A stretch of DNA of 64,000 nucleotides, from positions 2,306,001 to 2,370,000 of the forward strand of contig CALZFC010000270.1 in assembly GCA_945643635.1 (NCBI GenBank), in the 5' to 3' direction. Positions 49,243 to 63,227 of the stretch are shown in pieces (position 1 is the stretch's first letter; each line of letters begins with the position of its first letter). The stretch comes from Allodiplogaster sudhausi (lineage: Eukaryota; Nematoda; Chromadorea; Rhabditida; Diplogasteridae). The notes below the pieces were generated by a model that saw only the letters and a list, made by a program, of their open reading frames with translations, had not been told where the DNA came from and did not search any database. Both the position numbers and the translations under genes were made by a program.

Positions 49243-50329
49243 GTCCCCTTTCTCTCCCGTTCTCTCTCACTCACGTTCTGTCTCTCTCTCTCTCTCCTAC
49301 CAACTGTCCCTCAATTTTCTAGCTCTCACTCTCCATCCCTCATTTTCTCTCTCTCCCCCCTCTCTCCCTCTTTCTCCCAGTCTTTCCCCTCTCTCTTCCT
49401 ATCTTATGCCCTCCCTCTCACGCTTTCCTTCTCTTTCTTTCTTTCTCGCCCCGTCGTGCCTCTCTCTGTGCATTCTGCCTATAGCTATCATACCTCATTC
49501 CTATGATAATTTCTCCAAATCTTCCTCCTATTCAGATACCAAATGGCCTCTCTCTATCCGCCGGAGATCTTTGCTCACTACCCATTCCTTCTCGGACTGA
49601 ATCGAGGCTAGATACTAGAAATGAACTTTCGCTCACTCATCAATAGTATTTATCACTAAAAAATTAGAATAAAATTTTGGCGGGAATACTTTTGCTTTCA
49701 GAAGACGACATTGTCGTATATGCGCGAGGCTCAAGCAACGGCATGCTCTTCGCTGCACGCGTATGGTTCCTGCTCAAGGTAAACGATAGGCCATCCTCTC
49801 AATCTGAGCTCCCTCTTCACTCTCTCTCTCCCTCTCTTTCTCTCTCTCTCCTCTCTCTCTCCTCTCTCCCTCTCTCCTCTCTCTTTCTCTCTCTCCCCTC
49901 TCTTTCTCTCTCTCTCTTCTCTCCCCTCTCTTTCACTCTCTCCTCTTTCTCTCTCTCTCTCTCCTCTCTTTCTCCTCTCTCTCTCTCTCTCGCTCTCCTT
50001 CCTTTCTCTCTCTCTCACTCTATAGGTGTACGGCGCGAAGCGAGTACGCGTCCTCGAAGGCGGCCTCGAGCACTGGAAAGCCGTCGGTGGCGCAGTGTCC
50101 ACAGGCCCGGCTGACAAGCCCAAGGTATGAGCATTTTCTAGCCCTCTCTTTATCTCTCTCTCTCATTACCTCTATCTCTCATTCACTCTCTCCCTCCCTC
50201 TCTCAATCTCTCTCTGTATCTCTCTTTCCATCTCCCTCTCTCACTCTCCTATCTCTAAAAATCTCTATCTCTCTGTAAACCCTCTCTCTCCCTCTCACCA
50301 TCATTCTCATTGTCTCTCCTTATCTTCTC

Positions 50330-50372
<43 letters not shown>

Positions 50373-53300
50373 GTCTCTCTCTCTGTCTCTCTTTCTCTCT
50401 CACCACATCTGCCTTCTTCCAGTTCGGTGCCTGGAAGCCGGCCGCCCTCGACATTGCCTTCCTCGTCACATACGAAGAGCTCGTACAAGAGCAGAATCCA
50501 GTCCATTTCGGCAATCTTTACACGGTGCTCATGCAAAGGACAAATGCTTGAACAATTACTTATTTATTATTTTATTTATTCATTTATTTATTTATCCACC
50601 ACCAAATTCGATATGACTGCAATAACAACAGAGGCCATTTTTTCGATTAAAACAACGAAATTTTATTAAGAATAAGAAGTTAATGCATATTTATCTAATT
50701 ATGATGGTTACAATAGCCTAAGCCTAAGCCTAAGCCTAACCCTAAGCCCATTTTTCCCTGCTCTAGGGTTTTAGTTGAGTAGCGTTCAGTATAAGACTTA
50801 TCTTAGCGCTTCGCGCAAAAATAAAAGGAGTGCAATTTAATTTTGAACATGCCCAAACAGACCCCGTTGCATGAGGGGAAGACAAAACCCAATAAAAGGA
50901 CTGAAATTTCACGAATGAGATAAGCCCAAACAGCCGCCGCTGTGGGAGGGGAATGCAAACCCCAATAAAAGGACTGAAATTCTTAGAATTAGAAAAGCCC
51001 AAACAGACCCCGTTGCGGTGGAGGAGACAAAACCCAATAAAAGGACTGAAATTCCAAGAGTGATAAGCCCAAACAGCCACCGCTGTGGGAGGGGAATGCA
51101 AAACCCAATAAAAGGACTGAAATTCCAAGAGTGACTAAACCCGAAATAAAATTAAATTGCGCCCGTTTTATCTCGATTTGTGGAAAATAAGCCTAAATTT
51201 GGGGTTGTTCGCTCTTTTTTTAACATTTGGGGAAAGTTGAAGTAGAAACCATTCAATAGATAATTTAAGTTGAAGTAGAAACCATTCAATAGATAATTTA
51301 AGTTGAAGTATAAACCCTTCAATCAATAATTTAAGTTGAAATAGAAACCATTCAATCGATAATTTAAGTTGAAGTAGAAACCATTCAATCGATAATTGAA
51401 GTAGAATTAGAAACCCTTCAATCGATAATTGAAGTTGAAGTAGAAACCCTTCAATAGATAATTAAGATTCATTTAATAACCATTCAATCAATATTTGAAC
51501 TTGAAGTTTAAACCCTTCAATCGATAATTGAAGTAGAAGTAGAAACCCTTAAATCGATAATTAAGATTCATTTAGTAACCCTTCAATCGATATTTGAAGT
51601 TAAGATTCATTTAGAAACTCTTCAATCGATAATTGAAGTTGAAGTAGAAACCCTTAAATCGATAATTGAAGTTGAAGTAGAAACCCTTCAATCGATAATT
51701 GAAGTTTAAGTAGAAACCCTTCAATTGATAATTGAAATTCAGTTTGAAACCTTTCAATCGATAATTGAAGTTGAAGTAGAAACCCTTCAATCGATAATTG
51801 TAGTTGAAGTAGAAACCCTTCAATCGATAATTGAAGTTTAAGTAGAAACCCTTCAATCGATAATTGAAATTGAGTTTGAAACCTTTCAATCGATAATTGA
51901 AGTTTAAGTAGAAACCCTTCAATCGATAATTTAGAGTTTATAGTGGGGTTTCCCCACCATCATAGTTGAAGGTGGGGTAACCCACCCTTAAACTATGCGG
52001 TGGGGTTCCCCCACCCTCAAAGTTTAAGTCGCTAGTTTCCCACCCTCACACCCCAAATTTAGGCTTATTTTCCACAAATCGAGATAAAACGGGCGCAATT
52101 TAATTTTATTTCGGGTTTAGTCACTCTTGGAATTTCAGTCCTTTTATTGGGTTTTGCATTCCCCTCCCACAGCCGTGGCTGTTTGGGCTTATCACTCTTG
52201 GAATTTCAGTCCTTTTATTGGGTTTTGCATTCCCCTCCCACAGCGGTGGCTGTTTGGGCTTATCATTCTTGGAATTTCAGTCCTTTTATTGGGTTTTGTC
52301 TCCTCCCACCGCAACGGGGTCTGTTTGGGCTTTTCTAATTCTAAGAATTTCAGTCCTTTTATTGGGGTTTGCATTCCCCTCCCACAGCGGCGGCTGTTTG
52401 GGCTTATCTCATTCTTGGAATTTCAGTCCTTTTATTGGGTTTTGTCTTCCCCTCATGCAACGGGGTCTGTTTGGGCATGTTCAAAATTAAATTGCACTCC
52501 TTTTATTTTTGCGCGAAGCGCTAGGATAAGTCTTATACTACTTAACTAAAACCCTAGAGCAGGGAAAAATGGGCTTAGGGTTTCTTGAGTTTTATTGGAT
52601 CGTGGCTCTGCCACGATCTCTTAGACCTTCCGCCATTGTCCTACCTTCTGCCCATTATTGGCCCTGACGGGCCAATAAAAGCTATGTAAAGAGATGAGAA
52701 AATAGTTCAGTTAAAGGCCCTGAAAAGTAGATTAAAGTGTAATAAAAGTTGTTCAAAAGGATGAGAAAAAGTTGCGAAAATGTTCAGTTAAGGGCAGAGC
52801 CGGTAAATGGCCCAAAAATTTTGGGCCGGCCCGGCCCGTCGGGCCCAAGGTCTGGGCCGGCCCGGCCCGAACCATTTCCGGGCCCTAGAATTTTGGGCCC
52901 GGCCCGGCCCGGCCCGGCCCGCAGGCCCGTTTGAGCCCGATCTTCAAAAATTCAGGTTTAAAAAAATCCGAAGAGCTACAGTGTATTTTGAACCCGATTT
53001 GGACCTATTCGTGAAATTTCATAAATCCTTTTTAACAAGACACTTCAATTTATTACACTGTTAATAAATGATCATCGCAAAAAAGGATTACCAGGTAAGA
53101 GAATGACAAAAAAGAAACGATATGATAATGATGTGAGGATTGAAAGACTGATCGAACTTTTGTTAGTGAGGATTCATAGAGAGATCGAACTTCATAAGTG
53201 ACCGAACAACAAGAGAGCTGAAAACAGATTCAGCCCCAATCGCCTCTCGCTTCTCAGGAATAAGATTTCGGAGATCGGAAAATGAGCGTTCCGCCGTAGC

Positions 53301-56300
53301 GGTCGAGGCCGGAATGGAGTACAATTGGCAAACAACTCGAGAGAGAACAGGAAAGTCAGAGGCACGTTCCTTCCAAGCAATCAATGGGCTATCATGAGTG
53401 TTTCCACTAGAATCACGGAAGTTAAACGATGCATTAAGATAAGAGTCAACTTCGGAAACAATGTTATCACCGGATTCATCAAGATCATCGTATTCCGTTC
53501 TGGGGACTTTTGGGGGTTTTGGCTGTGAACCGCCGGTATCTCTTCCTGCAAGGTCTCCGACGTAATCTTTCAGAGTCCGGATGACATTTTTACGCTCCGC
53601 GTCTGTCGCCAGCTTCCGCAGCTGCCTTCGCTTCGGATTCAGCAGAGTAGCCATGCGGTGGAACTTTGAAATGACTCCATCCTCTTCCTTCCTCAGCATG
53701 CATTTTAGTGCACTGCGAGCCAGTGCACTTTGCATCTGCGAGTCACATGTGCTGTTAATGCTGTTGAAGCATTCCTTCAGTTCGTGCCACTTGGGCCACA
53801 CTTCATGGATGACGGCATCATCTTTCTAAAAGAACTCGCTAAAAATAGATATTCTATGTATAAATATGCAATATACCTTCAATAAATGAATATTCAACAT
53901 ACTTCAATATATAAATATGCAATATCCTTTCAATATATGTATAAATATTCAACATACTCCAAAATATAAATATTCAATATACCTTCAATATATCAATATC
54001 TGTCATACCTGAAAGAACAGGACAAAGTCCTCGAATTGGACGAGGATGTGCAGAACATCCTCAAATTCTTGACGTTTCTCGTATAGGTATTGAAGTGCTC
54101 TCTTCACGTCCTATAAATGGTATTACAGCAATGAAGCGTTAATTGATATTACAAAATGAATGCTTAAATGGTACCTCTGGCAGCTTCCCTCGATCCTTGT
54201 ACTTGAACAGCTCTTCGGAGCATTCTTGGAAAGCCTTGGCGGACTTCAGCTTCGAGAGCCAGCGGGTTTCAACCTCCAGTGGAAGCTGCTTACGGAGAGA
54301 GTGGCCGATCTCCGTCCCTCTGACACTGTTGACTACGACCTTCAGTTCCGTAAGAATCTGTCGAGCTTGGCGGACCAATTCCTTCTCTTCATCGTCCAAG
54401 TCGTTCACGAAGAGTAGCCCCTTTCGGTTCTTGTACGGAGAAAAGGTCCTTTTGCAGAGGTTGCTTGCGACATGGCAGATACAACAGACATCTAAAGCAA
54501 AAAACCACTTACAAAAAGACAGATTTAGGAAGAAAGGTCTTACTTTTCCCGTTATTGAGTCGGAGAGCTTTCGTGATGTTTGATCCTTCATCGGAAGCAC
54601 AAAATACGTCTTGAAGAACGCGTTCCCCCAGGCCAAACGACTTTGCAGCTTGCACGATATCGGACCACACTTGCGCGTTATCCTTCTTGACAAGGTCGCA
54701 GCGCTTCATTGCAACGTGTACACTGAAGTACTGCCTAAAACAGATAATTTGACAAAAGCGTTTAGGTTTAAAGAACTGACCATTCGTATACGAGATGCAG
54801 AACAAGTGTTAGGTAATCATCCTTCCTCTTTCCATAGTCGGCAGAGAACGCACCACCCACTGTTTCGAGATGGCGCACAACTTCGGCGCCACATTTGGCA
54901 AGTAGCTCTTGCTGAATTGTTTGAAGTCGATTTGAGACCGTCTTCCGAGTAGGCACGATGCTGTCCACATCGAAATTCTCAACGCTGCGGCGCTTAGCCC
55001 TAGATGGAACTCGTTGGTAGCTTAATATGAGAAAAAAGGATCCATAAAAAGATCCAGAAAATAAAAGAAGAAACAAAAGGTCTGATTTAAAAAATTACGC
55101 TGTGAACAAAAATGCTAACCCGATTTTTATTGCCGCTGAAATCACCTCCTTGAATCCGGCGTCCTCGACAATTGAGAATGGGCGCGAGCTTGTCGCAACC
55201 CATTTAGCAACGGCGCTAGAAATCTGCTGCTGCTCCTCTTGCGTTCCGTTCACAGAGAGTTTGGCGACGAAGCCATCAATGCGGCCTTGAGTAGCTGTCG
55301 AGGAAGCGGTGGTCTTCGTGTTCTTCGCACTCTTGCATTTTTCCAAATGTCGACTAAACATAAACAACTACAAATGAGAATCTGATATGACACTGTTGAA
55401 GATAAAGGAGTGACCAAAACAGCTTTGTACCTGACATTGCCGCCAGTGGTCATGACAAGGCGGCATTGTGCGCAGAAGACGAGACGGGTTATCACTGCAG
55501 AACCCTCGTCACCGTAGTAGCTGTAGTATATCTGCTTGATGGGGTCGCCCTTGGCACCTCTTCGGCGGTCGCGGAAGAAGAGGAAAGAACGGGAAAGGAG
55601 GCGGTCGAGTTGCGCGTTGGCTAGCGACTGGAGCTGCTCTTTGGTATGCTGGGAGGTTCCATAGTCCTTCCCTGAAATTTTAAACAGGAAGAAAAAGTCA
55701 TATGCCAAACTCAAATAAATCATACCAAAGATCTTCCTGAGGATTCGCTTATCCATATCCGGTACATCATCGACGTCCAAAGGGTCATCGCCCTCCATTT
55801 CAGATGTTGAAGAGGACGGAGCCTCCTCAACCGACCGAAAAAGCGGGGAAGAGTTAACAGAAATAAAATAAGTAGCTAGAAATGAAATATGAATAAAATA
55901 TCCAAGTACGAATATATTCGAGTGACAAACGAACACTACGGTTTCGAGTTAAAAGGAGCAGTACAATGGGTCAACGATGTAACTGTCTTCATATTTATTT
56001 ATCTTCGAAGTATATTTTGTCGCTGCATTTTTCATATCGGGCCCAAACGGGCCTACGGGCCGGCCCACCTTTTTTGGGCCCGGCCCGGCCCGGCCCGGGG
56101 CCCTGGGAAATTGGGCCGGCCCGGCCCGCGGGCCGGGCCGGGCCGGGCCGGGCCGGGCCGGGCCGGGCCGTTACCGGCTCTGGTTAAGGGTCCCCTAAGG
56201 GACCCCCAAAGGGTCCCCTAAGGGACCCCCAAAGGGTTCCCTAAGGGTCCCCTAAGGGACCCCCAAAGAGTCCCCTAAGGGTCCCCTAAGGGACCCCAAA

Positions 56301-57821
56301 GGGTCCCCTAAGGGACCCCCAAAGGGTCCCCTAAGGGACCCCCAAAGAGTCCCCTAAGGGTCCCCTAAGATTCCCCTAAGGGACCCCCAAAGGGTCCCCT
56401 AAGGGACCCCCAAGGGGTCAAGGGACCCCCAAGGGGTCCCCTAAGAGTCCCCTAAGGGACCCCCAAAGGGTCCCCTAAGGGACCCCCAAGGGGTCCCCTA
56501 AAGTTGGTTTTGAGGTCCCCTAAACTTCACTTGGAGTTCTGGACTTAGACATTTTTTGGGTGGTATAGGAGATAAGTACCCTTAATAGGGGTCCTTGGTA
56601 GACAAAGGGTACCATTTCTTTCTGCTCGAGTTTCGTACGAATATGTATAGACTTATAGCTTAGTGTTAGGTTTGTTTCACCGTTACACGACGAAAAAAAA
56701 CGACATTTGGGGGGGTCTATATCTCGAGTTCTGGTATAGCTACAAGGTAGATCTTTAGGTATCTGATCTGCGCAGCTCGTGGGGTGAACTTAGAGCACCA
56801 TTCCAGCCCTGTAGCTCTGCTAGAAAAAGCTTAGGAACCGGCCGGGGGGACATATCTTAAGTACTCCATACAAACCCTCTAGGTCCAAAATTAAATTGCG
56901 CCAGCGCTATCGCGCTGGCGCTAAGCCTAAGCCTAAGCCTAGATTATGCACATTGATTTAGATCAATTTCCTCGATGCGCGCCCTGCCGGCCAATTTCAC
57001 GGCTTCGACCCGCTGGCCTTTGATCCGAATGGCAGGTACTTTTGATTCTTCTGTCTTTTTCTATATCAATTATTAAACCATAAAAGTGGACGGGTGGGCG
57101 GGGCTTACGCATTTTGAAATGTTGTAAGCTTTACAGGGGCACCCGGCACACATCTCGCTGGCACGAAGAGCAATCCTTTGGCGGACATTCTTGCCGCCGA
57201 TGGAAGCGGTCTCAAGTCGGCTGATGAGATCCGAGCAGGTACGGTAGAGATACGGTAGAAATAGTAGAGATATGATAGAGATACTGTAAAGATGCGGAAG
57301 ACTAAAGAGGGTCATGTTATTGTAAAACTAAAACAATACGATAGTGAGATTAGAATCACAATCTGGCGGGGATAAAGTCACTGATCGAGATAGAGCACTT
57401 GCCCGTCGGTAGTTGAAAAACAGGCATGTATGTATCTCCTCTGTATGATAACTCATTTCACACTTCGTTCGCCCTCATTCTTTTCCCATCTCACCACTTT
57501 CCGTTCTCCTAGAAAAAACTATGGATTCTAAACAGTTATTCCCGAAATATTTTCTAGAGTGCGTACTGTGAAAAGTAGACTAATTGTAAGCTCCACCCAC
57601 CCGACCACTTTTCTCAACTTTATTACTAATTGCTTCCTTGCTTAAGCCATGAAGAAGAATGGCTTCGTCGATGGCAAGCAGGCCATGACCATCTGCAACG
57701 GCGGAGTGCAGGCATCGCTGCTCGCTCTCGCGCTTGCCAAGGCCGGGGTCCCGGCACGAATATTCAATGTCAGATATTGTAAACGAAGAGAGAGAAAGAG
57801 ATTAGAGAATGAGATTAGAGA

Positions 57822-57859
<38 letters not shown>

Positions 57860-57863
57860 GAGA

Positions 57864-57948
<85 letters not shown>

Positions 57949-58035
57949 CAGAGAACGTAAAGATCTAATTGAAATTTGCAGGGCAGCCTCATCGAAATCT
58001 CTCTGCGAGCGCCTCAGTTGATCAGCGAAAAATAA
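48247..58035 (+). CDS. secreted two-domain rhodanese / mercaptopyruvate sulfurtransferase-like (copy B), with transposon-filled intron
   Basis: Exons 48247-48393, 48666-48734, 48913-48963, 49097-49173, 49536-49606, 49702-49778, 50026-50124, 50423-50524, 56962-57031, 57137-57238, 57647-57768, 57982-58035 (346 aa). Signal peptide MLTPFWLSLLFIMGISRVLA. Same domain order as copy A: LIDASW, HIPDAQHFSLD, DIVVYARGSS and VRVLEGGLEHWK, then NFLDARPAGQFHG, GTHLAGTKS and the active-site loop ICNGGVQAS with its Cys. Ten of twelve exons match copy A in length, which validates two GC donors (G|GCTAGA after 49606 and G|GCAGGT after 57031). Intron 8 is about 6.4 kb against 105 bp in copy A because of nested repeats and a hAT element. 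All coding exons remain open, so the gene is predicted functional if the intron is still removed. Confidence 0.85.
48448..48522 (+). repeat. (ATGT)n tetranucleotide repeat
   Basis: About 17 ATGT units in the first intron of rhodanese B, with one GTGT and one ATAT variant. Confidence 0.95.
49182..49415. repeat. CT-rich intron of rhodanese B
   Basis: CT tract after exon 4. Similar tracts fill the introns at 49810-50022 and 50145-50410, and a GA tract fills the last intron (57785-57955). Confidence 0.9.
50714..50751 (+). repeat. interstitial telomere-like (GCCTAA)n, left flank
   Basis: Four GCCTAA hexamers, then CCCTAA and GCCC. GCCTAA is the C-strand of the nematode telomere repeat TTAGGC. 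It lies at the left edge of the insertion complex in rhodanese B intron 8. Confidence 0.85.
51222..51935. repeat. ~33-bp minisatellite in foldback spacer
   Basis: About 20 copies of AGTTGAAGTAGAAACCCTTC followed by AATCGATAATTGA, with AATAGATAATT and TTTGAAACC variants. The LNFNYRLKGF frame on the minus strand is a translation of this repeat. Confidence 0.9.
51940..52046. repeat. GGTGGGG hairpins at the foldback centre
   Basis: GTGGGGTTTCCCCACC, GGTGGGGTAACCCACC and GTGGGGTTCCCCCACC form three successive short hairpins separated by TTAAACTAT-like spacers. Confidence 0.8.
52787..52794. repeat. 8-bp target-site duplication (left)
   Basis: GTTAAGGG immediately precedes the element terminus CAGAGCCGG and is repeated exactly after the right terminus at 56183-56190. 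Eight bases is the hAT-family duplication length. Confidence 0.9.
52826..52925. repeat. GGCCCGG subterminal array, left end of hAT
   Basis: Repeats of CCGGCCCGGCCC with a TTTTGGGCC spacer; the counterpart in opposite orientation lies at 56036-56171. They are likely transposase-binding subterminal repeats by analogy with other hAT elements (inference). Confidence 0.8.
53163..55798 (-). CDS. hAT transposase with BED zinc finger
   Basis: Minus-strand exons 5' to 3': 55798-55726, 55671-55431, 55353-55120, 55020-54781, 54734-54544, 54491-54175, 54110-54009, 53825-53163 (686 aa, no stop or frameshift). A BED-type zinc finger spans exons 2-3 (CAQC, then HLEKC), for end recognition. RPFSIVEDAGFKEVI follows, a classic hAT signature. 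An RNase H-like catalytic region includes SDEGSNI and the CICHVASNL segment with a following TRW motif. The C-terminal dimerisation domain (hATC) carries FPVLSRVVCQLYSIPAST and AERSFS. Such proteins cut and paste the element by a hairpin mechanism. A minus-strand AATAAA near 53050 lies just beyond the stop. All splice sites are GT-AG. Confidence 0.92.
56036..56171. repeat. GGCCCGG subterminal array, right end of hAT
   Basis: GGGCCTACGGGCCGGCCCAC, runs of GGCCC, then about seven tandem GGGCC units reach almost to the terminal repeat. The Gly/Pro/Arg frames across it are artefacts. Confidence 0.9.
56183..56515 (+). repeat. ~23-bp GGGTCCCCTAAGGGACCCCCAAA minisatellite
   Basis: Fifteen or so imperfect units of GGGTCCCCTAAGGGACCCC with AAAGGG or AAAGAG spacers, each partly self-complementary. 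The hAT inserted at the left edge of this array, so its target duplication GTTAAGGG resembles the repeat. Confidence 0.9.
56516..56890. other. unassigned DNA in rhodanese B intron 8
   Basis: Non-repetitive, GC-moderate sequence with a GGGGGG tract near 56710. No frame or terminal structure recognised; presumably the body of an unidentified inserted element. Similarly, 52583-52786 holds a short hairpin (ATCGTGGCTCTGCCACGAT) and nothing else I can name. Confidence 0.4.
56886..56945 (+). repeat. hairpin plus telomere-like (GCCTAA)n, right flank
   Basis: AAAATTAAATTGCGCC (a motif shared with the foldback arms) leads into the hairpin GCGCCAGCG-CTATC-GCGCTGGCGC. CTAAGCCTAAGCCTAAGCCTAG then ends 16 bases before the exon 9 acceptor. 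It lies in the same orientation as the left telomere-like run. Confidence 0.75.
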
Positions 58036-58166
58036 TATTGACGATATTTGAGATTACTCGATATAAAGCAGTGTTGTTTTCGAAGCTATTCACGATATCT
58101 CCCTTCTCAAACAACTTTGGACAATTCTGGGAAGGCAGGGAGACCTCTATCTCATTATCAGTGGAT

Positions 58167-58199
<33 letters not shown>

Positions 58200-58830
58200 A
58201 TGAATGCCCTTTGGAATTCACCAGATATTGATGGGTTGCGGGTAACAGGTTGTGGAGAAATGAAGACTTGCGCAAATCCAATCAGTTGTGATGTGATCCA
58301 ATGGAATAGAAATCTCTTCCAAGATCTTCCTACAACAGCTCTCTTTTCAATGCTTTTGCACTACGAATTGCTTACTGATTGCTAATTCTCCTAACCCTTT
58401 AATTCCTTTAACTTTTCTAATATAATGCAACTCAATAACTGGCAAAAAGTTTCAAATATTTATAATTTTCGTCCTTAACAAGACATTTACAACACAACAC
58501 AACTCGCTCTGGAAAGAGGAAAGCATGGAAACGACAAATAGAAACCGCAGGGAAACGACAAATAGTAGAAAGGACAGTAAGAGAACTGGTTGGGTGGGGT
58601 GCACCACCAAATCAGAGATAGATCATCTGTGTGTAGAACAATAGAATAACGCGGAAAACACCTGGGCTTGGACCATTCAAACAATTCTAATAAAATATAT
58701 ATATAAAGAGAATGGTCAACGATGGAAGAAACAACAGTTAAATAGAACTCCTTCTCTGTGTTGGCTACTTTTATAAGTTAAAGGGATGTGGGGGAGGGGA
58801 AGAGAGGTCGTTGCCGATATGACTATGGGA

Positions 58831-58863
<33 letters not shown>

Positions 58864-58927
58864 GAAAGAGGGGAAGAGGGGGGGCTAACTACACACAAAG
58901 TAGAAGATGATTGATGCCTAATCCCTT
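58036..58927. other. convergent intergenic region
   Basis: It lies between the 3' ends of rhodanese B (+) and Sec61 alpha (-). GA tracts occur at 58165-58200 and 58830-58870. An AATAAA at about 58688 on the plus strand is a weak, distant polyadenylation candidate for rhodanese B. No exon seen. Confidence 0.55.

Positions 58928-63227
<4,300 letters not shown>

Larger units (their letters stand above)
50739..52582. mobile_element. foldback element with repeat-built arms (~1.84 kb)
   Basis: The left arm 50739-51206 is inverted at 52050-52582. Outer ends are ACCCTAAGCCCATTTTTCCC and its complement; inner ends are AAATAAGCCTAAATTTGGGG and its complement. Each arm is mostly a tandem array of about 71-bp units (GAATTTCAGTCCTTTTATTG, then GGTTTTG, CTCCCACAGC, GTTTGGGCTTATC), four or more on the left and five or more on the right. 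The spacer is a separate ~33-bp minisatellite plus small hairpins. No transposase is present, so it is non-autonomous. The architecture (long inverted repeats made of internal tandem repeats) resembles foldback elements known from other animals; the family is not recognised. Confidence 0.8.
52795..56182. mobile_element. intact autonomous hAT-family DNA transposon (3,388 bp)
   Basis: Termini are CAGAGCCGGTAA at the left and TTACCGGCTCTG at the right, matching the general hAT end pattern CAGNGNCGG. A perfect 8-bp duplication GTTAAGGG flanks both ends. Subterminal regions on both sides are arrays of GGCCCGGCC. The single gene inside, on the minus strand, is an 8-exon transposase with an unbroken frame. 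The intact gene, matched ends and identical target duplication indicate a recent insertion that may still be mobile. It lies inside rhodanese B intron 8, in opposite orientation to the host gene. Confidence 0.93.

Noticed and set aside
50739..51206. CRISPR-like array (regular repeats with spacers)
   Set aside because: Eukaryotic context; units are contiguous tandem repeats without unique spacers and are mirrored by an inverted copy.
50763..52549. Frames repeating EFQSFYWVL and LNFNYRLKGF
   Set aside because: Translations of the 71-bp and 33-bp tandem units of the foldback element. The frame recurs only because the repeat length is near a multiple of three.
52749..53064. Gly/Pro/Arg/Ala frames at 52749-53064 and 55889-56221
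   Set aside because: They read through the GGCCCGG subterminal arrays of the hAT element and are not genes.
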